DNA from: Paenibacillus sp. JCM 10914
Lineage (GTDB): Bacteria > Bacillota > Bacilli > Paenibacillales > Paenibacillaceae
Direction: 5' to 3'
DNA: 64,000 nt
NCBI RefSeq assembly: GCF_001315105.1
Contig: NZ_BAZR01000027.1
Span: forward strand, 1-64,000
In this document: one piece after another, positions 45,563-54,865 of the stretch
Numbering within the stretch: the stretch's first letter is position 1
Layout of the letters: each line of letters begins with the position of its first letter
Notes under the pieces: model-generated
Databases searched by the model: none
Told to the model about the DNA's origin: nothing
Seen by the model: only the letters and a program-made list of their open reading frames with translations
Made by a program: the position numbers and the translations under genes

Positions 45563-46906
45563 ATGACGAATGGAGCGCAAGATCCGATGAAATGTCCGTT
45601 TGGTTTTTCGAAAAAGAATGCTGCTGTATTAGCCGTCGAAAACAATTCTGTGTACGAGAAGAAAGAAGAGAGCTTCATCTATCATGATGATCTGGGAGAA
45701 CTGAACAAACAGATGAGAATGATCGGTTTGACGGATTCCGATCTTGCCCTACTTAAAGAACTGCGGTCGCGGATGGAGGAGAAGCTGGATGAAATTACAG
45801 AGGCATTCTATCAATCCGTTGTCGACGTGGACAAGCTGCGGGATATCATTGTGGAGCATAGTACGATAGACAGATTGAAACAGACACTCAAACACCATCT
45901 ATTGGAGATTTTTAACGGAGAGATCAACGAAGCTTATGTAGCCAAGAGGTTGCGAATTGCTGAGGTACATAAGCGGGTAGGTTTGGAACCGAAATGGTAT
46001 TTATCCGCTTTTCAAAACTTGCAAAATGAATTCATCAAGCTGATCTATGAAGAAGTGGGTACAGAAGCATCGGGCATAAAGGTAATCACAACGATTACGA
46101 AATTGCTTAGCTTAGAACAACAATTGGTATTGGAAGCGTACGAGAAGGAAAATATCAATGAGAAACAGAGACAATACGAGCAAGTTAAGGCAGAACTGAA
46201 GCAAAACATTACGGTATTTGTGAGCGATCTGTCAGAACTGACTCTCGATATAAATGAAGCGGTTGAAAAACTATTATCCAGCAGCGATGAAGTGACCGGT
46301 ACATTTCATAGCACATCGAAGACCGCACAGGCATCGATTGCGTATGCCAAAGCAGGAGAAATGAAGATAGAAGAACTAACCTCTCAAATCAATAAGATCG
46401 ATGGAAGCACAGCAGAGATGCAAAGCGCCATTCAGGAGCTGAACGAATCATCCAGACAGATTGCTCATATCGCTGTGAGTGTTGAAGAGATCGCAGCGCA
46501 AATCAAACTGCTATCATTGAATGCTACAATAGAAGCTGCGCGCGCAGGCGAGCACGGGAGAGGCTTTGCGGTCGTCGCGCAGGAAGTTAGCCGGTTATCC
46601 GAGGATACCAAATCAACGGTAAGCCGTATAACGGGTATTGCGCAACAGTCGCGCGCGATTACGGCGGAGGTAGTTCATGCAATAAAGCATGTGCAGCAGC
46701 TAGCCAAGGAAGGAAGCGAGCAATCAGAAGAAACGAGTCAGTTGTTCATGGATATCCTATCATCGGTACAGACGAGTGCGGAGCAAATGGTTGCTGCAGA
46801 AAAGGAAATGAAACGATTGTCTATTACCATAGGAAGTATTGGAGAAGCGACGTCAGAAGCGGCAAGTTCAGCCGAAGTATTCCGAACGAGAACGGACCAA
46901 TTATAA
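45563..46906 (+). CDS. Globin-coupled heme aerotaxis transducer (HemAT type)
   Basis: A soluble chemoreceptor of about 447 residues with no membrane segment. The N-terminal sensor globin (about residues 40-190) carries the proximal heme histidine in RLRIAEVHKRVGLEPKWY, the same context as in Bacillus HemAT. The C-terminal half is a methyl-accepting signalling domain with the hairpin tip LLSLNATIEAARAGEHGRGFAVVAQEV split by typical heptads. It should bind oxygen and signal through CheA/CheW. Start is uncertain among TTG 45542, ATG 45563 and ATG 45587, none with a strong ribosome binding site. Isolated between two ribosomal operons, with its own upstream terminator boundary and no clear promoter. 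Confidence 0.9.
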   Translation: MTNGAQDPMKCPFGFSKKNAAVLAVENNSVYEKKEESFIYHDDLGELNKQMRMIGLTDSDLALLKELRSRMEEKLDEITEAFYQSVVDVDKLRDIIVEHSTIDRLKQTLKHHLLEIFNGEINEAYVAKRLRIAEVHKRVGLEPKWYLSAFQNLQNEFIKLIYEEVGTEASGIKVITTITKLLSLEQQLVLEAYEKENINEKQRQYEQVKAELKQNITVFVSDLSELTLDINEAVEKLLSSSDEVTGTFHSTSKTAQASIAYAKAGEMKIEELTSQINKIDGSTAEMQSAIQELNESSRQIAHIAVSVEEIAAQIKLLSLNATIEAARAGEHGRGFAVVAQEVSRLSEDTKSTVSRITGIAQQSRAITAEVVHAIKHVQQLAKEGSEQSEETSQLFMDILSSVQTSAEQMVAAEKEMKRLSITIGSIGEATSEAASSAEVFRTRTDQL

Positions 46907-46931
46907 ATTAGATAAGAATCTGAATTATTGC

Positions 46932-46960
46932 TTGCAATGCGCCTATCTTTTCTATATAAT
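46932..46960 (+). promoter_or_regulatory. Promoter of the S10 operon
   Basis: TTGCAA and TATAAT spaced by 17 bp, beginning 25 bases after the HemAT-type gene. Confidence 0.8.
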
Positions 46961-46966
46961 AGTGAA

Positions 46967-47090
46967 TGTTGTTCTGCGACGTTGCGATGATGTGAGAGGT
47001 TACCGACACACCCGGCCCCTTTGCCATGAGGCAGGTGTTTTGGAAAATTTTCACGGAGTATGTCCGATACCAAATTGGGCGATAGAAGGA
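46967..47090 (+). promoter_or_regulatory. Candidate S10 leader RNA
   Basis: The 130-base leader contains a hairpin at 47008-47038 (ACACC/GGTGT outer, TGCC/GGCA inner, asymmetric CGGCCCCT loop). This could be a ribosomal-protein-binding autoregulatory element; no terminator follows. Assignment is inference. Confidence 0.4.
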
Positions 47091-47099
47091 GGGAATAAA

Positions 47100-47408
47100 A
47101 TGGCAAAGCAAAAAATTCGTATTCGCTTGAAAGCATACGACCACAGAGTTCTTGATCAATCCGCTGAGAAAATTGTTGAGACAGCAAAACGTTCTGGTGC
47201 AGGTGTATCCGGTCCGATCCCGCTGCCAACTGAGAAACAAGTAATTACCATTCTCCGTGCGGTGCACAAGTATAAGGATTCTCGGGAGCAGTTCGAGATG
47301 CGCACACATAAGCGCTTGATCGACATCGTGAACCCGACTCCACAAACTGTGGATGCCTTGATGCGCTTGGACCTGCCGTCCGGTGTAGATATCGAAATTA
47401 AACTGTAA
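47100..47408 (+). CDS. rpsJ: 30S ribosomal protein S10
   Basis: A 102-residue S10 (also NusE in antitermination), starting MAKQKIRIRLKAYDH after GAAGGAGG. First gene of the S10-spc-alpha superoperon. Confidence 0.97.
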   Translation: MAKQKIRIRLKAYDHRVLDQSAEKIVETAKRSGAGVSGPIPLPTEKQVITILRAVHKYKDSREQFEMRTHKRLIDIVNPTPQTVDALMRLDLPSGVDIEIKL

Positions 47409-47448
47409 GACTAGCATAACGAATTAGAGAAGGAAAAGAGGTGTCAAC

Positions 47449-48072
47449 ATGAAAGGTATCTTAGGTAGAAAGCTAGGAATGACTCAAGTATTTACCCCTG
47501 AAGGTATTGTAATTCCTGTAACGGTTATCGAAGCAGGTCCTTGTGTTGTTCTACAAAAGAAAGATCTGGAAAACGATGGATACGAAGCGATCCAAGTTGG
47601 TTTCTCTGATAAGAAGGAAAACAGATCTAACAAACCTGAAGCAGGACATGCGAAAAAAGCTAACACTGCGCCTAAGCGCTACGTTCGCGAAATTCGCGGT
47701 GTTGACCTCGCGAGTGTCGAGGTTGGACAAGAGCTGAAGGCTGATGTCTTCGCAGAAGGCGAATTTGTTGACGTAACAGGTATTTCGAAAGGTAAAGGTT
47801 TCCAAGGTGTTATTAAACGCTGGGGCCAAAGCCGCGGACCAATGTCTCACGGTTCCCGTTATCACCGTAGACCAGGTTCCATGGGTTCGATCCAGGCTAA
47901 CCGTGTACCAAAAGGTAAACGCCTGCCAGGTCACATGGGGCATGAGACCGTTACGATTCAAAAGCTTGAAGTCATTAAAGTAGACGCAGAGCGTAATGTA
48001 ATCCTTGTTAAAGGCTCCATTCCAGGACCTAAAAAAGGTTACGTTCAAGTCAAAGAAACGGTGAAGAAATAA
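47449..48072 (+). CDS. rplC: 50S ribosomal protein L3
   Basis: A 207-residue L3 with MKGILGRKLGMTQVF at the N-terminus and the central extension GQSRGPMSHGSRYHRRPGS that reaches the peptidyl transferase centre. Confidence 0.97.
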   Translation: MKGILGRKLGMTQVFTPEGIVIPVTVIEAGPCVVLQKKDLENDGYEAIQVGFSDKKENRSNKPEAGHAKKANTAPKRYVREIRGVDLASVEVGQELKADVFAEGEFVDVTGISKGKGFQGVIKRWGQSRGPMSHGSRYHRRPGSMGSIQANRVPKGKRLPGHMGHETVTIQKLEVIKVDAERNVILVKGSIPGPKKGYVQVKETVKK

Positions 48073-48098
48073 TCGACTGAAGAAAGGAGGAACAAGAA

Positions 48099-48722
48099 AT
48101 GCCTAAAGTAGCACTTTATAATGTCAGCGGTAGCCAAGTTGGCGAAGTTGAATTGAATGAAGCGGTATTCGGTATCGAACCGAACGCACACGTACTGCAC
48201 AGCGCAGTATTGTTGCAGCGCGCTTCCCTTCGTCGCGGCACGCACAAAGTGAAAGGACGTTCTGAAGTACGTGGCGGCGGACGTAAGCCTTGGAAACAAA
48301 AAGGTACCGGCCGTGCTCGTCAAGGTTCGATTCGTTCACCACAATGGAAAGGCGGCGGCGTCGTATTTGGACCAACTCCGCGTAGCTATACATTTAAACT
48401 TCCTAAGAAGGTTCGTCGTCTAGCGATCAAATCCGCTTTGTCTTCCAAAGTGATTGATAACTCGATTATCGTATTGGATCAATTGAGCCTGAGCACACCG
48501 AAAACGAAGGAGTTTGCTAACATTCTTAGCAACCTGAAAGTTGGACGTAAAGCTCTGATCGTTGCTCCTAGCTATGATGATAACGTAGCCCTTTCCGCAC
48601 GTAATATTCCTGGTGTGAAATTCGTAGCGGCGGACGGCATTAATGTTCTTGACGTACTGTCGTACGATCAACTGATCATTACGAAGGAAGCAGTTCAGAA
48701 GGTAGAGGAGGTGCTCGCGTAA
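48099..48722 (+). CDS. rplD: 50S ribosomal protein L4
   Basis: A 207-residue L4. The exit-tunnel loop around KPWKQKGTGRARQGSIRSPQ is intact and shows no known macrolide-type insertion. Its stop overlaps the start of rplW by one base. Confidence 0.97.
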   Translation: MPKVALYNVSGSQVGEVELNEAVFGIEPNAHVLHSAVLLQRASLRRGTHKVKGRSEVRGGGRKPWKQKGTGRARQGSIRSPQWKGGGVVFGPTPRSYTFKLPKKVRRLAIKSALSSKVIDNSIIVLDQLSLSTPKTKEFANILSNLKVGRKALIVAPSYDDNVALSARNIPGVKFVAADGINVLDVLSYDQLIITKEAVQKVEEVLA

Positions 48723-49015
48723 TGAAAGACCCACGCGATATAATCAAGCGCCCGGTGATCACGGAACGTACGGCTGAATACATGGCAGAGCTGAAATACG
48801 CTTTTGAAGTGGATATCCGTGCTAACAAGACCGAGATCAAGCAAGCTGTAGAAGCTATTTTCAAAGTTAAAGTAGCTAACGTGAACACAATGCGTGTTCC
48901 AGCTAAACCAAAACGTTATGGCCGTTACAACGGTTACACAACCGAGTGGAAGAAAGCGATCGTGACTTTGGCTCCGGACAGCAAGCCGCTCGAGTTCTTT
49001 GAAGCGGTTGAATAA
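48722..49015 (+). CDS. rplW: 50S ribosomal protein L23
   Basis: A 97-residue L23 lining the tunnel exit and docking trigger factor and SRP. Starts MKDPRDIIKRPVITE; the KRYGRYNGYTTEWKKA loop is standard. Confidence 0.97.
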   Translation: MKDPRDIIKRPVITERTAEYMAELKYAFEVDIRANKTEIKQAVEAIFKVKVANVNTMRVPAKPKRYGRYNGYTTEWKKAIVTLAPDSKPLEFFEAVE

Positions 49016-49044
49016 GAAATCTTCAAGTAAGGAGGGAAAACACA

Positions 49045-49875
49045 GTGCCTATTAAAAAGTATAAACCGACATCCCCGGCAAGACGGAACATGTCCGTGTC
49101 GACATTCGAAGAAATCACCACGAATCAGCCGGAGAAATCGCTCTTGGCGCCACTGAGCAAAACAGCTGGCCGTAACAACCAAGGTAAAATTACGGTTCGT
49201 CACCATGGCGGCGGACACAAACGTAAATACCGTATCATCGATTTCAAACGTAACAAAGACGGCATTCCAGGTCGCGTTGCTACAATCGAATACGATCCGA
49301 ACCGTACTTCCAATATCGCTCTGATTCACTATGTTGATGGTGAGAAGCGTTATATCATCGCTCCAAAAGGTCTGAAAGTTGGAGATCAAGTTGTATCTGG
49401 AGCAGGTGCCGACATCAAAATCGGTAACGCACTTCCACTGGAAAACATTCCAGTTGGTACGGTTATCCACAACATTGAATTGAAGCCAGGCAAAGGCGGA
49501 CAATTGGTTCGTGCTGCTGGTACAGAAGCACAGCTTCTCGGTAAAGAAGATAAGTACGTAACAGTTCGTCTTTCTTCCGGCGAAGTTCGTCGTATCCTGA
49601 AAGTTTGCCGTGCAACCATCGGATCTGTGGGTAACCAAGACCATGAGTTGATCAAAATCGGTAAAGCAGGCCGTAGCCGCTGGCTTGGACAACGTCCAGA
49701 AGTACGCGGTGTGGTCATGAACCCTAACGATCACCCTCACGGTGGTGGTGAAGGTCGCGCTCCAATCGGACGCAAATCGCCTATGTCTCCATGGGGTAAA
49801 CCAACCCTTGGTTACAAGACACGTAAAAAAGGTAAAGCTTCTGACAAATATATCGTTCGCCGCCGCACGAAGTAA
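49045..49875 (+). CDS. rplB: 50S ribosomal protein L2
   Basis: A 276-residue L2 needed for subunit joining and peptidyl transfer. The conserved GVVMNPNDHPHGGGEGR with the key histidine is present. GTG start after AAGGAGGG. Confidence 0.97.
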   Translation: MPIKKYKPTSPARRNMSVSTFEEITTNQPEKSLLAPLSKTAGRNNQGKITVRHHGGGHKRKYRIIDFKRNKDGIPGRVATIEYDPNRTSNIALIHYVDGEKRYIIAPKGLKVGDQVVSGAGADIKIGNALPLENIPVGTVIHNIELKPGKGGQLVRAAGTEAQLLGKEDKYVTVRLSSGEVRRILKVCRATIGSVGNQDHELIKIGKAGRSRWLGQRPEVRGVVMNPNDHPHGGGEGRAPIGRKSPMSPWGKPTLGYKTRKKGKASDKYIVRRRTK

Positions 49876-49946
49876 TGCGCTTTTGTGCATAGCTTCGTGA
49901 ACGGCCCGAAGGTAACGAGACAATTTGGTGAAGGGAGGATCTCAAT

Positions 49947-50222
49947 ATGAGTCGTAGTTTGAAAAAAGGACCTTTTATTGACGGATATCTGCTTAAGAAA
50001 GTAGAGGACATGAACAGCGCTAGCAAAAAAGCTGTGATTAAAACATGGTCCCGTCGTTCCACTATTTTCCCGCAATTCATCGGTCACACGTTCGGTGTAT
50101 ACGATGGCCGTAAGCACGTGCCAGTATACGTTACAGAGGACATGGTAGGACATAAGTTGGGTGAGTTCGCACCAACTCGTACTTACAAAGGTCACGAAGA
50201 TGATAAGAAGACAAGAAGATAA
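49947..50222 (+). CDS. rpsS: 30S ribosomal protein S19
   Basis: A 91-residue S19 of the 30S head: MSRSLKKGPFIDGYLLKK start, KLGEFAPTRTYKGH near the end. 71 bases after rplB with its own AAGGGAGG site. Confidence 0.97.
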   Translation: MSRSLKKGPFIDGYLLKKVEDMNSASKKAVIKTWSRRSTIFPQFIGHTFGVYDGRKHVPVYVTEDMVGHKLGEFAPTRTYKGHEDDKKTRR

Positions 50223-50258
50223 TTATTGAAGCTCTTTGTTTGAGAGGAGGTTAAACAT

Positions 50259-50591
50259 ATGGAAGCAAAAGCACATGCTAGATCGATTCGTATTGCTCCT
50301 CGTAAAGCTCAACTCGTTGTTGACTTGATTCGCGGCAAGCAAGTCGGCGAAGCGATCGCAATTCTGCGTCATACTCCGAAGGCTGCATCTCCGGTACTCG
50401 AGAAGCTGCTGAACTCGGCTATTGCGAATGCAGAGCATAACTATTCTTTGGACGTTAATAAATTGGTTGTTACCCAAGCTTATGTCAACCAAGGACCGAC
50501 TATGAAACGTTTCCGCCCGCGTGCAATGGGACGTGCAAGCCGGATCAATAAACGCACCAGCCACATTACTTTGGTGGTAGCTGAAAAATAA
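50259..50591 (+). CDS. rplV: 50S ribosomal protein L22
   Basis: A 110-residue L22. The tunnel hairpin GPTMKRFRPRAMGRASRINK is wild-type in length. Confidence 0.97.
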   Translation: MEAKAHARSIRIAPRKAQLVVDLIRGKQVGEAIAILRHTPKAASPVLEKLLNSAIANAEHNYSLDVNKLVVTQAYVNQGPTMKRFRPRAMGRASRINKRTSHITLVVAEK

Positions 50592-50604
50592 GGAGGGAAA
50601 ACGT

Positions 50605-51270
50605 GTGGGCCAAAAGGTAAATCCAGTAGGACTCCGTATCGGTATTATCCGTGATTGGGAATCCAAATGGTATGCAGGCAAAGATTTCGGTGATCTTTTG
50701 CTGGAAGACGTGAAAATCCGTGAATACCTGAAAAATAAATTGAAAGACTCCGCTGTATCCCGTATTGAAATCGAGAGAGCGGCTAATCGTGTGAACGTGA
50801 CGATCCACACCGCGAAGCCAGGTATGGTTATCGGTAAAGGTGGATCCGAAGTAGAAGTACTGCGCGGTCAAGTAACTAAGATCGCTGGCGGGAAAAAAGT
50901 TCACATCAACATCTCTGAAATTAAGAACCCTGAGCTGGACGCAATTCTTGTTGCTGAGAGCATTGCACAACAACTGGAACGTCGTGTTTCTTTCCGTCGT
51001 GCATTGAAGCAAGCAATTCAAAGAACGATGCGTTCTGGAGCGAAAGGGATTAAGACTTCGGTCAGCGGACGTCTTGGCGGAGCCGAGATTGCTCGTACGG
51101 AAGGCTACAGTGAAGGAACTGTTCCACTTCATACGCTTCGTGCAGACATCGACTATGGTACAGCAGAAGCGCATACGACTTACGGCCGTATCGGCGTGAA
51201 AGTATGGATCTATCGTGGAGAGGTTCTTCCTACGGCTAAGAAACAAGCTGCTCAGGAAGGAGGCAACTAA
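50605..51270 (+). CDS. rpsC: 30S ribosomal protein S3
   Basis: A 221-residue S3 at the mRNA entry channel, starting MGQKVNPVGLRIG (GTG start) and carrying a KH domain with GMVIGKGGSEVE. Confidence 0.97.
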   Translation: MGQKVNPVGLRIGIIRDWESKWYAGKDFGDLLLEDVKIREYLKNKLKDSAVSRIEIERAANRVNVTIHTAKPGMVIGKGGSEVEVLRGQVTKIAGGKKVHINISEIKNPELDAILVAESIAQQLERRVSFRRALKQAIQRTMRSGAKGIKTSVSGRLGGAEIARTEGYSEGTVPLHTLRADIDYGTAEAHTTYGRIGVKVWIYRGEVLPTAKKQAAQEGGN

Positions 51271-51272
51271 TC

Positions 51273-51707
51273 ATGTTGGTACCAAAACGTGTAAAACACC
51301 GCAAACAACAGCGCGGCCATATGAGAGGTCAAGCTAAAGGCGGTACTGAAGTAACCTTCGGCGAATTCGGTTTGCAGGCTACAGAGCCAGGTTGGATCAC
51401 CAACCGTCAAATCGAAGCTGCTCGTATCGCGATGACGCGTTACATTCGTCGTGGTGGTAAAGTATGGATTAAGATTTTCCCAGATAAGCCGATCACTCAA
51501 AAGCCTCTCGAAGTGCGGATGGGTAGCGGTAAAGGTAACGTTGAGAAATGGGTTGCCGTAGTTAAACCAGGCAAAATCATGTTTGAACTTGGAGGCGTGT
51601 CCGAGGAAATCGCCCGCGAAGCGATGCGTCTCGCCGCTCACAAGCTCCCTGTTAAAACGAAGTTTGTGAAACGAGAAGAAGTGGGTGGTGAAGCAAATGA
51701 AAGCTAA
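51273..51707 (+). CDS. rplP: 50S ribosomal protein L16
   Basis: A 144-residue L16 near the A site, with KRVKHRKQQRGHMRGQAKGG and VRMGSGKGNVEKWVAVVKPG. Its end overlaps rpmC by 11 bases. Confidence 0.97.
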   Translation: MLVPKRVKHRKQQRGHMRGQAKGGTEVTFGEFGLQATEPGWITNRQIEAARIAMTRYIRRGGKVWIKIFPDKPITQKPLEVRMGSGKGNVEKWVAVVKPGKIMFELGGVSEEIAREAMRLAAHKLPVKTKFVKREEVGGEANES

Positions 51708-51894
51708 TGAACTGCGTAACTTAACCACTGCAGAAATCGAGCAAAAAATCTCCGGATTTAAAGAGGAACTCTTTAATCTCCGTTTTCAATTGGCCACTGG
51801 CCAGCTTGATAACCCTACTCGGATCCGTGACGTTCGCAAAGAAATAGCTCGTGCTAAAACCGTTATCCGTGAAAGAGAACTTGGGATTAGTTAA
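51697..51894 (+). CDS. rpmC: 50S ribosomal protein L29
   Basis: A 65-residue two-helix protein starting MKANELRNLTTAEIEQK. ATG 51697 is preferred to GTG 51685 because it matches the family N-terminus. Confidence 0.96.
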   Translation: MKANELRNLTTAEIEQKISGFKEELFNLRFQLATGQLDNPTRIRDVRKEIARAKTVIRERELGIS

Positions 51895-51938
51895 TGAAGC
51901 GGAACGCTCTGTTCTGTATTCAGGAAGGAGGCTAACAA

Positions 51939-52205
51939 ATGAGCGAAGAACGCAATGCTCGTAAAGTGCAAATCGGTAAGGTTGTCAGCGATAAAATGGA
52001 TAAAACCATCGTAGTTGCTGTTGAAACTTATAAGAAGCATGACTTGTATCACAAGCGCATTAAATACACGAAGAAATTTAAAGCGCATGATGAGAACAAT
52101 GAAGCTCAAATCGGAGATACCGTTAGAATCATGGAAACTCGTCCACTATCCAAAGATAAGCGTTGGAGACTGGTAGAAGTGGTGGAAAAAGCGGTTATCA
52201 TCTAA
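51939..52205 (+). CDS. rpsQ: 30S ribosomal protein S17
   Basis: An 88-residue OB-fold protein, GKVVSDKMDKTIVVAVE and HDENNEAQIGDTVRIMETRP as in the family. Confidence 0.97.
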   Translation: MSEERNARKVQIGKVVSDKMDKTIVVAVETYKKHDLYHKRIKYTKKFKAHDENNEAQIGDTVRIMETRPLSKDKRWRLVEVVEKAVII

Positions 52206-52243
52206 AGATATGAATCAGTTTCTGATGGAAGGAGGAAATTTCA

Positions 52244-52612
52244 ATGATTCAACCATTTACACGTTTGGCTGTTGCTGACAACTCCGGTGCGAAGCAACTG
52301 ATGTGTATCCGCGTATTGGGTGGTACTGGACGCCGTACAGCTCAAATCGGTGATTTGATCGTATGTTCCGTCAAACAAGCAACACCTGGTGGCGTTGTCA
52401 AAAAGGGTGATGTAGTAAGAGCGGTGGTCGTTCGTACGAAGCGTACGGTACGTCGTAAAGACGGGTCTTACATCTCCTTTGATGAGAATGCAGCAGTTGT
52501 TGTTAAAGAAGACAGAAGCCCGCGCGGAACTCGTATTTTCGGACCAGTTGCTCGCGAACTTCGCGAAAGAGACTACATGAAAATCGTTTCCTTGGCTCCG
52601 GAAGTAATCTAA
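52244..52612 (+). CDS. rplN: 50S ribosomal protein L14
   Basis: A 122-residue L14 at the subunit interface: MIQPFTRLAVADNSGAKQ start, C-terminal REL.RERDYMKIVSLAPEVI. Confidence 0.97.
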   Translation: MIQPFTRLAVADNSGAKQLMCIRVLGGTGRRTAQIGDLIVCSVKQATPGGVVKKGDVVRAVVVRTKRTVRRKDGSYISFDENAAVVVKEDRSPRGTRIFGPVARELRERDYMKIVSLAPEVI

Positions 52613-52690
52613 TAAACACCCCAAAAAGTGACGTAACTTTTCGGGAACCCGATAAATAGTTGAACTGGCTAGTCATAGGAGGTGTAACGA

Positions 52691-53047
52691 ATGCCTAAAG
52701 TGAAAAAAGTTCTGGAATCCCATAACAATAAACTGCACGTGAAAAAAGATGATACAGTTATCGTCATCAGCGGTAAGGACAAAGGCAAAAAAGGCCGTGT
52801 CATCGCAGCGTACCCTCGTGAAAATCGCGTTTTGGTTGAAGGTGTGAACATGATTAAGAAACACCAAAAACCAAATCAAATGAACCCACAAGGCGGTATC
52901 ATCGAGAAGGAAGCTCCGATCCATGTATCGAACGTTATGCACGTTGATCCGAAGAGCGGAAACGTAACCCGAATCGGTTACAAAGTACTGGACAACGGCA
53001 AAAAAGTTCGCGTAGCGAAAAAATCCGGAGAAGTTATCGATAAATAA
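52691..53047 (+). CDS. rplX: 50S ribosomal protein L24
   Basis: A 118-residue KOW-domain protein that initiates 50S assembly (VKKDDTVIVISGKDKGKKGRV). The 78-base spacer before it contains no obvious terminator. Confidence 0.96.
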   Translation: MPKVKKVLESHNNKLHVKKDDTVIVISGKDKGKKGRVIAAYPRENRVLVEGVNMIKKHQKPNQMNPQGGIIEKEAPIHVSNVMHVDPKSGNVTRIGYKVLDNGKKVRVAKKSGEVIDK

Positions 53048-53075
53048 GACGGTTAAGAAAGGAGGTCCTTGAATC

Positions 53076-53617
53076 ATGGCAGCAAGAATGAAAGAGCGTT
53101 TTTTGAACGAAGTAACTCCTGCTCTGATGCAGAAGTTTAGCTATTCAACAGTAATGCAAGTTCCTAAAATCGAGAAGGTTGTAGTCAACATGGGTGTTGG
53201 CGACGCTGTAGCTAACTCGAAGGTACTTGATTCCGCTGTGAACGACATGCAGCTGATTGCTGGTCAAAAACCGGTTATCACCCGTGCGAAGAAATCCATC
53301 GCGGGCTTCAAACTGCGTGAGAACATGCCAATCGGTGTGAAGGTAACATTGCGCGGTGAGCTATGTACTACTTCCTCGATAAGCTGTTCAACGTTACACT
53401 TCCACGTGTACGTGACTTTCAAGGCGTGTCCACCAAAGCATTTGACGGACGCGGTAACTATACGCTCGGTCTGAAAGAGCAACTCATCTTCCCTGAGATC
53501 GAGTATGACAAAGTAGATAAAGTTCGCGGTATGGACATCGTTATCGTAACGACAGCTAAAACCGACGAAGAGTCCCGTGAATTGCTTGCTCAACTGGGTA
53601 TGCCTTTCGCGAAATAA
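53076..53617 (+). CDS. rplE: 50S ribosomal protein L5; one base missing
   Basis: L5 binds 5S rRNA. The first frame is normal to VKVTLRGE (about residue 94), then drifts out of frame; the correct frame resumes at once as MYYFLDKLFNVTLPRVRDF and runs to 53617 with the normal C-terminus GMPFAK. One base is missing next to position 53361 (probably GAGCGTATG read as GAGCTATG). Restored length is 180 residues, the family norm. The gene is essential, so a sequence error is far likelier than a mutation. Confidence 0.94.
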
Positions 53618-53663
53618 GATGGTTGTTCTTTTCTCCGAAACTATTTAGGAGGTGTCAGGCTAA

Positions 53664-53849
53664 GTGGCAAAAACTTCGATGAAAGTTAAACAACAACGTA
53701 CACCGAAATTCAAAGTGCGGGCATATACCCGTTGTGAACGTTGTGGTCGCCCACATTCAGTACTGCAGAAGTTTAAAATTTGCAGAATTTGTTTCCGTGA
53801 ATTAGCTTATAAAGGCCAGATTCCTGGCGTGAAAAAAGCAAGCTGGTAA
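53664..53849 (+). CDS. rpsN: 30S ribosomal protein S14, zinc-binding type
   Basis: A 61-residue S14 with CERCG and CRICF zinc ligands, the C+ form usual in Firmicutes. GTG start after TAGGAGGTG. Confidence 0.97.
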   Translation: MAKTSMKVKQQRTPKFKVRAYTRCERCGRPHSVLQKFKICRICFRELAYKGQIPGVKKASW

Positions 53850-53882
53850 GAAGTTTATAAACGGGAAGGAGGTTTATCCTAC

Positions 53883-54281
53883 ATGACTATGTCCGATCCA
53901 ATTGCAGATATGCTAACTCGTATTCGTAACGCGAACACGGTTCGCCACGAAACGGTAGAAATGCCTGCTTCGACGATTAAGAAACAAATCGCTGACATTT
54001 TGAAGCGTGAAGGTTTCATCCGTGATGCGGAGTTTGTGGAAGATAATAAACAAGGGATCATTCGTGTATTCCTGAAGTATGGTTCCAACAACGAGCGCGT
54101 AATCACAGGTCTCAAAAGAATCAGCAAACCAGGTCTTCGCGTTTACACGAAGAGCAACGAAGTACCACGTGTACTCGGTGGTTTGGGTATCGCGATCATC
54201 TCCACGTCTAAGGGAGTTATGACCGACAAAGAAGCTCGTCAATCCAAAGCTGGCGGAGAAGTTCTCTGCTACGTATGGTAA
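53883..54281 (+). CDS. rpsH: 30S ribosomal protein S8
   Basis: A 132-residue S8 binding central-domain 16S rRNA: MSDPIADMLTRIRNAN and C-terminal STSKGVMTDKEARQSKAGGE. Confidence 0.97.
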   Translation: MTMSDPIADMLTRIRNANTVRHETVEMPASTIKKQIADILKREGFIRDAEFVEDNKQGIIRVFLKYGSNNERVITGLKRISKPGLRVYTKSNEVPRVLGGLGIAIISTSKGVMTDKEARQSKAGGEVLCYVW

Positions 54282-54310
54282 TTAACGTCACAAGATAGGA
54301 GGTGTAATGA

Positions 54311-54853
54311 ATGTCCCGTATTGGTCGTAAACCAATTGCAATTCCAAGCGGTGTGGAAGTCACACTGGATAACACTGTAATCACTGTTAAAGGACCTAAA
54401 GGCACCTTGACTCGTGAACTGCATAAAGAAATGCAAGTTACAGTAGAAAACAATGAAATCACGGTTGTTCGTCCTTCCGACAACAAAACACATCGTTCTC
54501 TTCACGGCACGACCCGCAGCGTTGTCTCGAATATGGTCAGCGGTGTAACTGAAGGATTCTCGAAAAACCTTGAGTTGGTCGGTGTTGGATACCGTGCAAG
54601 CAAATCCGGAGATAAAATCGTTCTGAACGTGGGCTACTCCCACCCAGTTGAAATTACACCGGAAGCAGGCATCGAGTTCGATGTTCCAGCTAATACAAAG
54701 ATCACTGTTCGCGGTATCGATAAAGAGCGCGTAGGTGCATACGCTGCTAAGATCCGTTCCGTACGTGAGCCTGAGCCTTACAAAGGTAAAGGGATTAAAT
54801 ACGAAGGTGAACGCATTATCCGTAAGGAAGGTAAAGCTGGTAAGAAGAAGTAA
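54311..54853 (+). CDS. rplF: 50S ribosomal protein L6
   Basis: A 180-residue L6 near the sarcin-ricin loop, starting MSRIGRKPIAIPSGVEV and ending in a KGKGIKYEGE-type tail. Followed by an unusually long 111-base spacer. Confidence 0.97.
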   Translation: MSRIGRKPIAIPSGVEVTLDNTVITVKGPKGTLTRELHKEMQVTVENNEITVVRPSDNKTHRSLHGTTRSVVSNMVSGVTEGFSKNLELVGVGYRASKSGDKIVLNVGYSHPVEITPEAGIEFDVPANTKITVRGIDKERVGAYAAKIRSVREPEPYKGKGIKYEGERIIRKEGKAGKKK

Positions 54854-54865
54854 GGTTAGCTAACC
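54854..54865. repeat. Palindrome in the rplF-rplR spacer
   Basis: GGTTAGCTAACC is a perfect 12-base palindrome directly after the rplF stop, followed by further dyad-like GATAACC and GGGTAAC. Role unknown; no T-run, so not a terminator. Confidence 0.4.
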
